64,000 nt of DNA from Pegea sp. RAD2-039 (Eukaryota > Chordata > Thaliacea > Salpida > Salpidae), in assembly GCA_034620365.1 (NCBI GenBank), contig JAQGEQ010000071.1:372001-436000 (forward strand), in the 5' to 3' direction. Numbering within the stretch: position 1 is the stretch's first letter; every line of letters begins with the position of its first letter. A program made the position numbers and the translations under genes. Shown here piece after piece: positions 41,301 through 54,714 of this stretch. The notes beneath the pieces were generated by a model. It was given only the letters and a program-made list of their open reading frames with translations, did not search any database and was not told the origin of the DNA.

Positions 41301-42279
41301 CTAAAATATGAACGTTAGTTGTAATATTTAAATCTCTTTAAATAATCAATTTGATTATTGTTTGAAATAATGTAAATTTTAATAAATCGGTAGAATTTAT
41401 TAGATTATGATTAATTAATTTACTTCTACTAAAAATGTTTTGAATAATGGTCAAATAGGCTTAGAAAGGAAATCTCTTAAAAATGAAAAAAATTAAATAA
41501 ATATGAAAAACTATTTTTCATCATCAGCTATATTATGCAAAGAAATTCATTAAGCAAATTTTGCAATCACAATTAAGTTCTCTTCATGGCTACAAAACGC
41601 CTTGCATAGCTTTAATTAAAGTAAAATAAGAAGGTAAGAATACTGAAAAAGTAGTTTCTCAAAGAATCACTAATTGCATTGCTATCTATTTTCTATAATA
41701 AAACTTTTCTGTCAATTGTCTTGTATTTTCTTTCTCTAATTTATTTTAAAGTGGTTGTTTGTCGTAGCGTTGCTTCTATCAAATAGCAAAAAAATCGAAA
41801 AGGCTTTGATATATCGTTTTTCATTCATCCTATATTCAACTTCTAAATAATTTCTTTATAACCAAATATATTTCAATAAAAATAATTTATATCTTCTTTG
41901 ATATTTAAGTAACAACGACTAGCTTTTATTAACATTTTTCACACAAGTGTAAAGAGTATCTTGCGGCAGAAGAGACTTCAATTTCTGACTTTAAAAAAAC
42001 TGCTTCAAATTATTAATGAGGCTCAAGAGGCATAAAAGGGCGGTTAGATCTTCTAAAGATGCTGAGTCTTTCTTTTGATGCTAACTAAAAAGGAACTTGT
42101 GTTAAGAGAAACTGTTTGCCTGGTTGTTGAGGTTAAGATTCGCCTATTACTAGCAACATACAAAAATTGTGTACTGCTAGTGTAGGCATTTATTAAGAAG
42201 ACGGCTTTATCCAACGATCTTCAAAGCTTTTATTATCAGTTTTGAGCCAAGAAGAAGACGAGCCGTCGAAGACATTCAC
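35372..42279. other. AT-rich non-coding stretch, no gene recognised
   Basis: Nearly 7 kb without a supportable exon. The 106-codon minus-strand frame at 39535-39855 has no recognisable domain and no good splice partners. A small less AT-rich patch near 37015-37075 is unexplained. One short perfect hairpin is listed separately. Confidence 0.5.
40409..40437. repeat. Perfect 9-bp inverted repeat (hairpin)
   Basis: ACCACAAGC at 40409-40417 is followed after 11 bases by its exact reverse complement GCTTGTGGT at 40429-40437. The stem is GC-richer than the surroundings. Nothing nearby indicates a terminator, microRNA or transposon end. Confidence 0.6.
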
Positions 42280-42860
42280 GTTTATTTACGGAATAACACA
42301 TGGCTGCAGAAACTAAATCATACAGCTTTTATAGCGAACATATTACTATAGAGAAATAAAAGTATAAAATGCCACAGTTTTGCATAAATAAAGTGTAAAA
42401 AATGAGTTACAGTATAATAATAAAACAGTAAGAATTACAAAAATACAAAACAAGCAAAGAAACCGGCAGGTTATTATATCACTTGTAAAGAAAACTACTC
42501 AAATCATACTTTTTTAATCTTAAAAGAAGCGACAGAATCTGCTGTAGTGATAGATTCAAGAAGGTTCGAAGCTGTGATTACCTTATTAAAAAATCTATTT
42601 GCCTTCAGGATGTAATGCAAGTTGTGTAAGTCGATTAATTTTGTATGACGAGTCTCGAAAAATACATGAAAGATTCGGTCTTCAACGAAATTATTAAAGT
42701 TGAGATGAAATAAACCATTTATAATTTTATTAGTAGTACAAGATCGGAGACAAGGCGTCGGTATTCAACATTAAGCTTTGAGAGACAGTTTTTATATGAA
42801 GAAAAACCCATACTAAATCTTAAAAAAGCATTCCCAGTTTACGATCTTTGAATGATCTTA
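42280..42860 (-). mobile_element. LINE fragment with decayed reverse-transcriptase C-terminus
   Basis: Translated on the minus strand from about 42770 to 42490, this reads KLNVEYRRLVSDLVLLIKL, a stop and frameshift, NGLFHLNFNNFVED, then TRHTKLIDLHN and RFFNKVITASNL..SVASFKIKKV before a stop. The EYRRL..DL.LL.K..NGL..L pattern and the terminal A.SV.SFK signature are typical of the region after the RT domain in CR1/jockey-type non-LTR elements. A 3' UTR follows at lower coordinates. About 40 bases near 42475-42515 match the copy near 56960-57000, showing a family. The frame is broken, so the copy is dead. Confidence 0.75.
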
Positions 42861-45800
42861 AGCCTTATGAAAGAAATTTTTCTTGAAGTAAGGACTTCAT
42901 ATACAGACATATATATTCGTAAATGGAATAAAACAAGGAATTGAACATATGCAATACAAAAGCTAAAGAATGTAATAAAAGTATTTATTGAAATAAAAAT
43001 CGGCGTTGGAGTTAGTCTTAGATGTTGCAGACAGGAGTGAGATCTAAAAATCAGTGATGACAAGATTATCTATAGGATTTGTTGACTTGAAGATTAGTAT
43101 CACCATCTTTAGTGGAAACTTTTTGAAAGAAAAAGTTGATACGTACATCTTTTCCACAACCTCACTAATATTTAAACTGTTATTTTTTTCAAGCAATGAT
43201 GGTATTGATGAGTAGGAGCTTAATTTAGTTTTAAGAAACTTGTAGAATTTAATTAAAATTATTGATTATTGCCACAAATTCTACTTTCTCTGTATTCATA
43301 TCATTCAACAACTTGAGTTTTATACTTTTTACACTTACGCTTGTATGTTGTTTTATATAGATAATCAACTTTAAATACTTTGCAGAAGAAATAAGTTTTA
43401 TTCATTCAGCGTTTAACGTTAAGCAGACTCTTAACACAAATTGTGGTGGAATATTCGAACAGATTTGAGACACAAATTTGAAGATTATTATAAAATAATC
43501 TTTGAATATTGTAGTGATTGTGCCAGGGGCTGTATATCAGCTGATGGGAATAAACAGTGGAAGATTTAAGTGAAAGTATAAACGAAATAACAAAGTGGTT
43601 ACAGGTGGAGTAAGTTACAGGTGACTAAAATAGTTTCTTTTGTTTTATCAATACTGCCTTCTACATTACCCGATAAAACTTTGATTCATTTCTCAAATAT
43701 AATCAAATAAAATTATTATTCAGAATTTTTTTAGCATATTCTGCTTGTTGATAAAAGAATTCTCACTAAAAAGAAAAAAGTTAAACACTATATGAAAATA
43801 GTTCAACAACTTATTCAGCTTTTTAATATATTTCATTAGTTTGACTTTTTCTACATAAATAAAGAATTTAGCAATCACAAAGTTTTAAACTTTTTAAATA
43901 TCAGATTGCATTTGATGAATTCATTCCAACCATAAGTTTAATGATTTACTTTCATTTGACATTTGTAGGTTTTCTATTTAAAATAAGGTTATTGAAAATT
44001 TTTGACTAAATTTATATTCAAAAAAAATACTTTTAAACTTTTTTAACTAATTTTAATTTAAAAAATATAAACTGCAGATTTTGGTTTCTAAAAAAAATAT
44101 GTTAAACTTTTGCAACAATCTTCATTAACTAAGTATTTTTATATTGTGCAAAAGTTTTTACTCCTAAGTAATGAAAAAATTCTAAATAACCTACAACAAT
44201 ATTGAAGCTTTGTATTAAAATGTCAATAAACCTTTTAAAGCTTTTACAACTAACCTCTGCGGCAACCTGAGTAAGTTATCTTGTGTTGCGTTGGAAACCC
44301 TTTACGAGCTTTTCTCTTAACATATATTTTTTCAGTGTGCTGAAAGTCAAATTGACTGAATATCGAAAAGGTTTGTAGGTTGAAAGCTGTATGCAGTATC
44401 AAAGACTGAGTTTAATTTCAATAAAAATAATGAATCAGCAGCTTTTCATTATTTTCGTTTAATATCTGTTAGTCTTTTTTATATAGTGACAAATTAGGAG
44501 AAAAAACTTAGTTTTAAGTCTTAGTAATTTTTTTTCAAAAACTATGGTAAGAAACTTGTAATAAATAATATGACCTTTAAATTATCAAAGTTCTGGTTGT
44601 GAGTAAACACAGATTGAACTGATAGAATGTTTATCAGTATATTCGGACAACAATAAGTTTACAGACTTCAAAAGTTTATTTATTTATAAAATATTGACCG
44701 TTTAAGTCATACAATATTAATTCATAAGATTTTAGTAAGTTTACATCTATAAAAAGTAGGTTTGTTGCAAAAAGTGTTCCAAAAATAAATCTTCAAAAAG
44801 AGGTTTACAAGGTAAATAAAAAGGTTTTATATAAACGGATTACGTCAATTGAAAAACATTGCTCACCTAAAAACTTGTAAAGCATAATAGCTATAAAAAT
44901 AGAATCACTAGTAGCCAAAACCAACTGTTCTTAAGATTTGTCAGCCAAGCCTATCTTAAATTAGAAAGTATAGCAGAAAGTTTTCGCGCATATCCAAGTG
45001 TTTACTAAGTACTCATTTAAACCAAGTAGTTTATATTACAAGCAAAAGTTTATGACATTTTTTTAAGCATGAAAATAAGGTAATGATGATAAAAAAGTGT
45101 TTTTTTTAAGTTTCTTTGCTTTGAAACTTTAGTTGAGTCTAAAATATGTTTACAAACTGCCTTTTAGTTTTATATACTCGTTGGTAGTAACTGAAAAGTT
45201 AATCTTAATCGCTACAGTAAGTATTATCAAGGCTTGCTGTGTGTAATCAAACATTTCTAAAGCATCATTCTAAACAATCTAGCTAATCATAAAAATATCA
45301 TTACAAGGAGCAAACAAGAAAAATGTCAATAATAGTTAGCAAAATTTAAATAGCATAAACTTGAATACTTACTCAATTACTTGTATCTGAATAATTTAAC
45401 AATTCTTGAAGTAATTCTAATGACTTTTAAATCTTAAAGCCACGTAATTTTCATTTCTTATGAAATAAATAGATTTTTGGCTTTTCCAAGATACTTTTTC
45501 ATTTTTTAAGGATATAAGACAAAATTAGTTAATTCATTAATTACGCAATAGGCTTTTAAAAGTTATATTACCAAGCTATTCATAAGAAATTTTTAAAAAA
45601 ATTTTATTTTCTTTCGTTTATATGAGTTTATCTTATCTTTTGTATAAACATTAAACAAGCAATTTTATCTTACCACTAGCGAAAGTCAGGCCTTTATCAA
45701 AAAAGCAGCAGATAAGAGACTATCTTGACAGCTGTTACAACCCAAGGTCAAAGTTTTATTGGAAGAGAAGCTAGCAATTCAAAAATATCGATTACTATGC

Positions 45801-46304
45801 ATTACATATACTGCTAATATTCATTTAATAACCTTATTATAAAAATAGTTTCTTTTATCTTTGTAATAACGTAAGATTTTTTGCTTAATATTATATGAAA
45901 AGCTGTCAACAGTCAGAAAAATAGTAAAAAGGATGATTTGAGTAATATTAATATAGGGAAAAGTTTGAAATAACAATATAAGACAACACAGAGTTGAACT
46001 ATGCCAACTTTAAGTTTTAAGATATGAAAAATGATCTATTTTAAGTAAAAACTTTTCGTTGTATGTAATGTTACTGTTATCTTTAAAATTTAAGAAAATT
46101 TGATAGATGTCTGGATAAAAATATATACTACTTTAACATTTATTTTTATTTTCTCTATATTTGTTGTAATTTTATTAGAATTTGTTTAATTTTTCTGATT
46201 TAACGTTAGTTTTTGACTTTGTTCCTCGTTTGTAATAGCCAATTTTGATTTTCGTTTCTCTCTTTTTAAAAAAATAGACCAAACTTGTCTTCGGAAGCAA
46301 TACA
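42861..46304. other. AT-rich stretch, no gene recognised; may hold more diverged LINE
   Basis: Upstream sequence of the minus-strand LINE copy may continue to about 43070, where a 74-codon minus frame lies, but I could not align it to a known RT motif. Base composition is slightly mixed up to about 43640, then AT-rich. No exon, tRNA or other gene is supported. Confidence 0.45.
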
Positions 46305-48245
46305 ATGGCTGGTAAGTTTTTATTGGATAGCGCTGTGTGTGCATTTTTGTCATTGGCTAGAATTCTTACAACCATGCAATGTATTATTCAAAATTATTCA
46401 ATTATTTATAAACTTAGGTAGCTTACAAAATGTATAAATTTTCTTTTATTAGTTGTAAGCTTTTATAGATTATCCTTAAAGGTAAATAATAGTTTTTTTG
46501 CATACTAAATTAAATTTTATCAAACTTTTGTTATATCAAACTTTCAAATTCAGTGTAATATATTTTACAGATCAGTTTAAAGGAAAAATCATTATTTTTG
46601 TCGTTGGTAAGTTTGTTTATTTACAATTTTTCATTCTTAGTTCTGTTTATGAAAACGGTGACATCTATTTGGCAATTTTCCAAAATCAATTTTTTATTTT
46701 AGATAAGCTGTGTAGGCTTTTCTTCATAAATATTACTCTTACTTCTGTCTATTTAAGCATCATTTCTGTCTTTATAATTGATTAAAGTGATCGAAATACT
46801 TTAGGAACATCAAAGTTACTACTAAAAAACCAAACTGTTAAATGTTTTTCAATAACTAAAATAATTTGAAGTTAATTATAGCTACCAAAGTAACATTCCA
46901 AAGTTTATTTAACTTACAAAAATATGTTTCTTTAAAATCAATTTTTTTATAACTTATAAACCTTAATAGCTTGAACCTTTAGATGAACCAAAACACCAAT
47001 TATTACAGTAGTGTGGTTGTTTTTATAGATTTGAATTTTATTTCTGTACTAGTTTAATGAAGTAATTTTTCAATCCATTAGTTTATTTTTAAAAAATTGG
47101 ACAGGTGGTCCAGGGTCTGGAAAAGGGACACAATGTGAAAAAATTGTAAAAAAACATGGATTTTGCCATTTTTCTTCTGGTGATTTATTACGGGCTGAAG
47201 TAGCTTCTGGTTCAGTGAAAGGTCAGCAATTGAAGGCTATAATGGAAAAGGGTGATTTGGTTCCTTTGGTAACAAATCTATATTTTTAAACTATTTTGCA
47301 TAGAATAGCAAATATGGAATCATGAATCATTTTTAATTAGTTGTTTTTAAGATTAAATAAGTTTAATTTTCTTGTTAATATCAGATACATAAGTATTATT
47401 TTAATTAATTTACAAATTAAATTGTTTAAAAACTGTAGATGAAATATTTAACTTTACTTTTTTCAAATAGTTTCAGATATTAAAATTTTTCATTTTTAAA
47501 GTCTGATGTACTTGAATTGATTCGATCAAATATGTTGAAGTCTTCTGATAGCAAGGGATTTTTGATTGATGGATACCCTCGTGAAATCCAACAAGGAAAA
47601 GAGTTTGAACAAACGGTTTGTTTTAAACTTCAAACCCCATACAAAGAGGCTTTTAGCTCTAATCATATAAATAGTTACAAGTATCAACTTCTCATTTATT
47701 TCTTCAAACAGAATCTTGTTAATCTTATACTGAAGTTACAACTTTTCTTTTTCTTCCGAAAGATCTCTCCTTGTACATTTGTGCTTTGGATTGATTCCAC
47801 CAAAGAAACAATGTTGAAACGGTTGCTAAATCGGGGAAAAACCAGTGGTAGAAGTGATGATAATGAAACTACTATCAAAAATCGTCTAGATACTTTTGTA
47901 CGAGCCACAGAGCCAGTAATTGAATATTACCGTGAGCAGAACAAAGTTCGTAGGGTTAGTATGATTTATATTATTGTGTTTCAACTTACACACGGATCTA
48001 TATTTTTAACAATTTAGGAAAAACTTTTTCAGCTTGAACTTAGATTTCCTGAAAATTGTTGTTGTTAAAAATAATTTTCTCAATTTTCAGCAATAAGCGT
48101 TTTAAAAGAATAACAAAGTTACATCTATCATATATACAACAAATACTCGCTAGTTAAAAGAAACTTTTATTTAAAGGTCGATTCCGAAAAACCAATTGAT
48201 GAAGTTTTCTCTCAAGTTGAAACTATTCTCACTGAATTTCTTTAA
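46305..48245 (+). CDS. AK1: Adenylate kinase isoenzyme 1
   Basis: Six exons, 46305-46311, 46571-46606, 47105-47268, 47502-47615, 47763-47954 and 48177-48245, encode 193 residues; vertebrate AK1 has 194. The cytosolic enzyme converts ATP + AMP to 2 ADP and balances adenylates in muscle and other tissue. The P-loop GGPGSGKGT is at 15-23, [10 protein letters not shown] forms part of the AMP site, and DGYPRE (92-97) and the LID segment [11 protein letters not shown] (131-141) carry catalytic arginines. The first exon codes only seven bases (ATGGCTG), giving [14 protein letters not shown]. The short LID and [14 protein letters not shown] pattern favour AK1 over UMP-CMP kinase. Intron 4 is 147 bp, a multiple of three, and has no in-frame stop, so exons 4 and 5 form one continuous frame in the DNA. 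Convergent with Arp3. Confidence 0.96.
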
Positions 48246-48274
48246 TTTTCTTTCTTTTGTCATCGAAAATTGTC

Positions 48275-48280
48275 AATAAA
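48275..48280 (+). terminator. Adenylate kinase polyadenylation signal
   Basis: AATAAA lies 30 bases after the stop codon, indicating a 3' UTR of roughly 50 bases. The next AATAAA on this strand is about 570 bases further on. Confidence 0.65.
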
Positions 48281-48299
48281 ACCAACTTCACTGAAAAGA

Positions 48300-49006
48300 A
48301 TTGCCACTTTGTTGTTCATTATTAGTTTTATCAAAAAGGTTCAGCTTAAAAAAGATTTGCAATTTGATAAAAGAAGAACCACTTTGCAGTTGAACCAAGT
48401 GCATGAAGCAAGTTCAAATGCTTATCAAGTTTTTTTTCTGTAAAGTTAGATCTCTTTCATTTTATTGCATATCCCATAAAGTTTATTGGCAATTACATGA
48501 AGCGGGTATGCAGTTTGCTGTGTACATAATTGTATAGATAGTATTTGAGATTTTGGAAACATAATCTGACAATATCACTTGTAATGAAAATTAGGCGCTG
48601 AATGTTCAGAGTAGAAATAATAATCACAACATTTTTAATGAAGGATTTGAAAAAATCCCAAATAATCTTAACAAGAAATAGATTGCTTCTTGCCAAGCAG
48701 AAGAAATGAAAGCTGAGAATCTCGAATACATGCAAGAAATGGTGATGATATTCTGCAAATGTGTTATATCCATATATGTGAAAGATAAAAAAGAAATTAC
48801 AGAATCAGAAACTGTTGGGTTACCTGTTGATCACAAAACCAGACAAGCATAATAAAAGCAAATACAATTTATTTAGAAATCAAAAAGAATATAGAATTAA
48901 AATGGCCATGATATTTGGGAAACATACCAAGTTAAAGAACGAATGAAAAAACTGTCGATTGAAGACAGAGAGCTAAGAATTAGTTGTGTCTGATGCAAGT
49001 TTGATA
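48300..49006. other. Intergenic stretch between convergent AK1 and Arp3
   Basis: About 700 bases separate the two 3' ends. I see no exon or transposon. The 80-codon minus frame at 48493-48735 lacks any motif. Confidence 0.55.
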
Positions 49007-49012
49007 TTTATT
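49007..49012 (-). terminator. Arp3 polyadenylation signal
   Basis: On the minus strand AATAAA lies 41 bases beyond the Arp3 stop codon, giving a short 3' UTR. Confidence 0.6.
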
Positions 49013-49052
49013 TAGTTAACTGCTAACATCAGATAGCTCTTTTCTGTATTTT

Positions 49053-51438
49053 CTATTGCATCGTTCCAAACACGGGGTTGAAGCGACAGATACTTGGGCC
49101 AATTTCGTCATAGTCCGCTTTTGTGTGGCAAACCTTGTAGAATTCACCCTGAAAATCAAATTGATGATGAGATGAAGAAATGATCGATAATCAAAAACTC
49201 ACAGTTGAAGCAAGCATTGAGCCTCCAAACCAAACAGCGTATCTCTGCATACTATGAGTGATCACTTGCACTTCCATTGGCTTCGGCTGAAAGTAAAATG
49301 AATGAAAAACGGAATCTTGGGCCTCGGTGATGTACCTTGATTCTGCCTCCACTGAGTTGCTCGGAAAGACGAAGACGGGCGTCCACTACTCGCTTCAGAT
49401 CACGCTGCACACGGCGCCCAAAGTCTCGGAACATAGTCGACCCACCAGAAAGGACCACATTCTGAAATGGACAAGTTGTCAGGTTGCTGATAAGTTGGGT
49501 GGACTTAGTACTTTGTACAGGGGTCTTCGAACATCAATAGGACAGTTTTGAATGACGTCATCAACTACAGTGGAGATGGGAGTAGTGAAATCGGGATTGG
49601 AAAACTAAAATGAATTTCTGAATGAGATGTTTTGAAAGTAGTAGATAAGATGTACCTCAGGGTGGAAGAAGATCTCGGGTCCGAGGAAACGCTCGTGACC
49701 AACATCGATACAAAACTTCTGACGAGTCACCGAGTTTAAACCTTCAAATTGTTTGATCCATTTTCTCGGTTCAGCTTCATATTTGTTGAATTCTTTGGCG
49801 ATGTCAGGACAGATGTAACAGAATCGCTCCTAAATCAGTCCAATGTTGAAAGTGAATTGAAAGAGAACATTTCAGACCTTGACAGCTTTGGCAACTTCTA
49901 ATGATTGTTCAGGTGGAATTCCAGTTTCACGTTCACGTAGAAGTTGTTGAATGAAGTAGGTGATATCACGGCCGGCAATTGGAATGTGTTTGATACAACT
50001 TCCAATCACATAACCTTCAGCCTAATTGTTTAAACAAAGTTCGTTTAAAGTTTTAAACAAAAAAAAAGGTTTAAAAAATAAGAATTATTTTATCATTTTC
50101 AAGTCATGAATGAATCATTACATAACTCTTCAAATATGAAATAATTAGTAGCAACTTACAACAGGGATGACATGAGTAACACCATCTCCACTGTCGATGA
50201 CTGTACCAGTCAAAACACGCTCACCAACTGATCTTGATGTCCAGGATGCAGCAAGAGCAAGAACAGCCTTCAATTAAAATCACAAACTCAAAAGTTGCAA
50301 GCAAAACTGATATTTGAAGATTTAGTTAATACTTTTGTTAAACAACTTATTAACTATTAATTAACTTATTAACAAATAATATTGAAGCTTTCCACTGTTC
50401 ACGACTGAAGTAGAAATAATGATTAAGATACTGTACCTGTACAGCAATGTACAATCCAGGAACATTGAAAGACTCAAACATAATTTCAGCCAAGTATTCC
50501 CGATTTTCAGGAGTGTTTAGAGGTGGTTCGGTCTAAAGATAACAAATATATATAAGACAGACGCAAGCAGATTTGAAACCTATGAATACTTCATAAAACA
50601 AAATTGAAACATAAATGAAGGCAATTGTTATGAAAATATCAATATTTATTTTAAAACTATAAATATTTGATTTGATGTTTCAAATATAAAAGTATTAAAA
50701 GAAAGAAACTAACCATCAGGAAATGATGGTCCTCAGGTTCAGCTTTCAAACATTTGAAGATAATTTGCTCCATGTACTTCTCCATCAGATCCCAGTCTTC
50801 AACAATTCCATGTCTGACTGGCCACTGGGTTCAATAATAAACACATCAATAAGAAATTTTATTAAATTAAAAATACTTTATCAACTTGACTAATTAAATC
50901 AAAAAAATAAATTGTTGCTTCAATAATTAGTTGAATTTAGAGCTTTTTAATCAAAAACTTGATTAATAATCAAATGATCAAGGTTACTTTAACGGCATAG
51001 TTTGGTTTATCAGTGGCTTCATCACCAATAAAAAAGTCCAAGTCATCAACCCCTTTAGCAACTTTGTTGCCAACTTTAGCTGACTCTTTTACAGCAATAC
51101 CTTAAAAGGAAAGGTTATAATTTGAATATTTCAACTAATATAAAGAAGCAATTTTTTTAATTTGCTAATATTACTAATAGTCAACTAATCATACTTAGAA
51201 ACTGTATCAATAAACAAATTTATCAGAACTTACAAGAAGGTTGAATAAATTGGGGTTCTGTATTTCCAGCATATCCAAGCTTTGTATATCTTTTAAATAT
51301 AATTATTTAGTTTACAAGGTTATAAGCAATCATTTAAAAGCATAATTTAAAAACTTAAGTGATAAATTGATAAAACATTTCATTTCCTTACCCAGTACCA
51401 ATATCAACAACACAGGCAGGTAGTGTACCAAGAGCCAT
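49053..51438 (-). CDS. ACTR3: Actin-related protein 3 (Arp2/3 complex subunit)
   Basis: Twelve exons (minus): 51438-51392, 51289-51234, 51100-50988, 50824-50714, 50532-50437, 50267-50160, 50021-49878, 49829-49656, 49604-49512, 49461-49336, 49286-49203, 49148-49053. They encode 415 residues; human Arp3 has 418. Arp3 with Arp2 seeds branched actin filaments at the cell cortex. Nucleotide-binding loops [13 protein letters not shown] (12-24) and DSGDGVTH (from 166) are intact, as is [14 protein letters not shown]. The Arp3-specific insertion [21 protein letters not shown] is present but about four residues shorter than the human one. All introns from the third onward are phase 0. A good splice acceptor (TTATTTTTCAG, ending at 51467) lies 28 bases upstream of the ATG without an obvious partner exon, so a 5' UTR intron or trans-splicing is likely. 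Confidence 0.97.
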
Positions 51439-51469
51439 CACAAATTATTTATTTACTACTAAACTTCTG

Positions 51470-54400
51470 AAAAATAAGGCAGACAGTTTGTATAATAATG
51501 TTTAATTATAAAAAATAATTTAGTAAATTTTTTAGAATTAATTTTAGATATTAAATATAGTTTTCAGTAGTCAATCAATTCAAACTATTCTATGATGCAA
51601 TTATAATAAAGTTTATTCTTAAACTTGTCTTACTTTTCACTAAAAGAAAACAATTAAAGAAATTTATACAATTAAGAACATAATAAACTAATTAACTTTT
51701 ATGCATTAATAAAAATAATCAAACTGAATAAATCAAATAATAAGAAATGCTTATAAATCTAATAAAAGTCAATCAGAATTTTTTTATATTAAGAAAATTA
51801 TAAAAATATAATCTTAAAAAAAACCAAAAAATAACTTTTTTAGAAATAAAAAATAATAATTTAAATATATTCAAGTTCTAAATGCATTAAAAATTAATTA
51901 TATATAAAATAACCATTAATTAAGGATGGTATATTCTAATATTTAAGAAATAACAAAAAGGTAATTGAAAAAGTTATACTACAGTAATCATTATAATTTA
52001 AATAAAAAGAATTTAAATACTTTTTATTGAAAAAGTTATACTACAGTAATCATTATAATTTAAATAAAAAGAATTTATATAATAATTAATAATAATATAT
52101 TAATTATATTATAATATATTAATAATTTATATATTTTTATGCAAGAACATACAGAAAACTATCATTTTTATAAAATTTATTTTATTTAAAACTATAATTT
52201 GCTAATGGAAAAATTTATCAAATAAGTTTAATTAAATAAAATTTTCAAGTGAAACTGTCTTAAAACTAGATCAAAAATCACTAATTTAATTTTAAAGTCT
52301 CAATAAAAAAATTGATGATCAATAAATAAATTAGAGCTATAAAAAATAAAAAAATAAAATTAGATTAAAATATTTATCAAAATAAATAAATAAAAATAAG
52401 AAATAAATCACTTAAATTAATAAATATTTTTCTTAAACTTTTATAAAATACATATACTAAAATATTATGGCAATAAAAAGTTCTATAAAAACGACAAACT
52501 AAACATTGTACTAAAAACAATTTCATAAAAAAATATCTAAAAAACATTTCAGTCATAAAATGAACTTAAGTTAAGAGCTATCTAAAATTTTAACCCAATG
52601 TTACTAACAAACAAAACAACAATTTGTAGCCATTCAAAAAATCATCAGAAAATAAATCAGTTAATCAACAATTTTATTACATTATTTTAAGCAATATGTT
52701 AATAATTTAGTGTCGTCAGCCTACTGACTTTATCTTACAAGTGAGTTTTTAAATATATAAAAAGATAATTAATAAAATAAGAAATGTAAACTTGATTTCA
52801 TTACTTAAAATCATTTGGTAGAAAATTAGAGGCGAAATTAATGACTTTCTTTTTTTAAAATAAACTTGGAACTATAAGCTTATAGGAAGCAAATAAAAAA
52901 AATTCTAACAATATACTTCGGCTATTTCTCATAGGGCTGGGTCTTACTAATTTTATCATAACACGGAAAAGGCTTTTTTGCAGAGTTGTCAAAAAAAAAT
53001 TTATCATTTTTATTTTTATTTTTACAAAATTATTCTACACTAGGAAAAATGTAAAATGTAATCCAATTTCTAAGCGAAAGGAAAAAATTAAAACTTATAT
53101 AATAGTTTACTCCTTTTTCTTATCTTTGCCGGTATTCACCACAATACTTTTTATTTGGAAAATAGTTCGAGCAACTATAGTAAGACTATCGTCCAAAAAC
53201 AACACCTGAAGAAAGCTAGTTATTTAGTGTTTTTCAATTAATTTACACAATTTTTTTATTTTCATTTACATCACTTTACCAAAAGTAGTTAGTCTACTCT
53301 CTTTTGAGTGAATCTTTGAAAATTGTTTGTATTTTTTGTTTTTTAGTGCAAACTTAACCCAAATGATAATTAGATTATTAATAAAAATACTTTTAGACAG
53401 TTTTGTTTGATTTTTTGTTGAGCTAGTGGTTTAAAAAAGCATATTGAGCTTGGTTTTGTAACTTATTACATATTATAAAATAATGATTTCAAAATAGTCA
53501 GAAACTTAGTTCAAACTTACACTCAGCAAATTCAAGTATTAAAAGTAAAATTAAGTACCTATTAAACGTTAGCTAAGCTGTATTAAATATTCTCTGTCTC
53601 GGCGTAATATTATCATTAAGAAAGAATTTGAGCAAAAAGTGATTACAAACTTTAGAATTCAACACTATAGTATTTTTTATCGAGCAGTTGGCGGAATACA
53701 TATTTTTAAATGGAATAAATTGATAGATTTGGTTAGTTTAAACATTTGGAATAAATAATAGATCCAAAAATATAGAATATAGATGTATTAAAAAAGCAAA
53801 TGCGTTTTGTTTAATTTGATAGATCTATACTTTCTAAAGTTTGAGAAATCTATACTCTCTATAAAATCGATATGTTCTTTTTTGTAAGGCGTAGATGTAG
53901 TATCGGCACTCCCGATCACCAATTACATAACCTATGTATGAAATCAGTTTTTTTCTGCTGAAGATTTGTTTTGTTATTCAAGTAGTTAATACAAATAAAG
54001 CTATTATCTTGACAAAATTGATCCCTAAATTAACGCTTTTGTTTGCAGGTTTAACCTTACTTTTCTGTTACTTTGATCTAAAATTCTAGTTACACTACCT
54101 TAATGGCGAGCACTCAGAGTGCATAAAATTTCAAAATACATACTACAGTGACTTTGAAAAAATTATATATTTGAATAGTAAAAGAGTTAAAGTATCATAT
54201 AATTAGTTTAGCTGTCTGGTGTTGGTAAACGATGCTACTAACACTTCTACCTAAATGTATAAATAAAACTCCTTATGGCAAATTGATTGACTGACAATAA
54301 TAAATAGATTGATTGACTCGGAAAATTGATTATAGCATACAATGTAAGATCAAAGCTAGTTTGATTGATTTTCCTTTTGAGTTGAAACCCGGCATTCTGT

Positions 54401-54660
54401 ACTAGTTTATCTTCAAAAAAATCTGATATAAATTTGTTTTCTTTTATGTTATTTTTTAAAGTGATTACTATTAGATTAATTTTTACACGATATAAATGAA
54501 TTATTATTACGATAAACAACAACAAATATTTTAAGCTTTAAATTATGGTACAAGTTTTTACTATTATGACTAATAATGAAGCTTTTTATTTTCAAGCCGA
54601 ATAATCTTTCGTTCGTTTGCGCTTTTGCAATTTGACCGACTGAAAATCACCTTACTGTTC
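51470..54660. other. Intergenic region between divergent Arp3 and Tim8
   Basis: This 3.2-kb stretch separates two divergently transcribed genes and should contain both promoters, but no clear TATA or other motif stands out in sequence this AT-rich. A possible 5' UTR donor for Arp3 (minus strand CACTT before GTAAGA) lies near 52735. A 62-bp tandem duplication is listed separately. Confidence 0.5.
51964..52076. repeat. 62-bp tandem duplication, two copies
   Basis: The 51-base block starting 'attgaaaaagttatactaca' and ending 'aaaaagaattta' occurs at 51964 and 52026. I see no difference between the copies. An AT-only microsatellite-like stretch follows to about 52140. Confidence 0.9.
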
Positions 54661-54714
54661 TTTTGCAGTCTTATTTTTTACAATTTAGGTTATTACTATA
54701 TTTTTAAATATAAA

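Noticed and set aside
47517-48017. Single 166-codon adenylate kinase exon
   Set aside because: The homologous protein requires removal of 47616-47762, which has GT..AG ends. The end of the frame also runs past a donor at 47955 into an intron.
46305-48245. UMP-CMP kinase
   Set aside because: The [14 protein letters not shown] segment and the C-terminal sequence fit AK1 better.
54625-54714. Extended N-terminus of Tim8
   Set aside because: The upstream frame begins at a TTG rather than ATG and crosses a strong splice acceptor ending at 54668. Tim8 family length supports the ATG at 54715.
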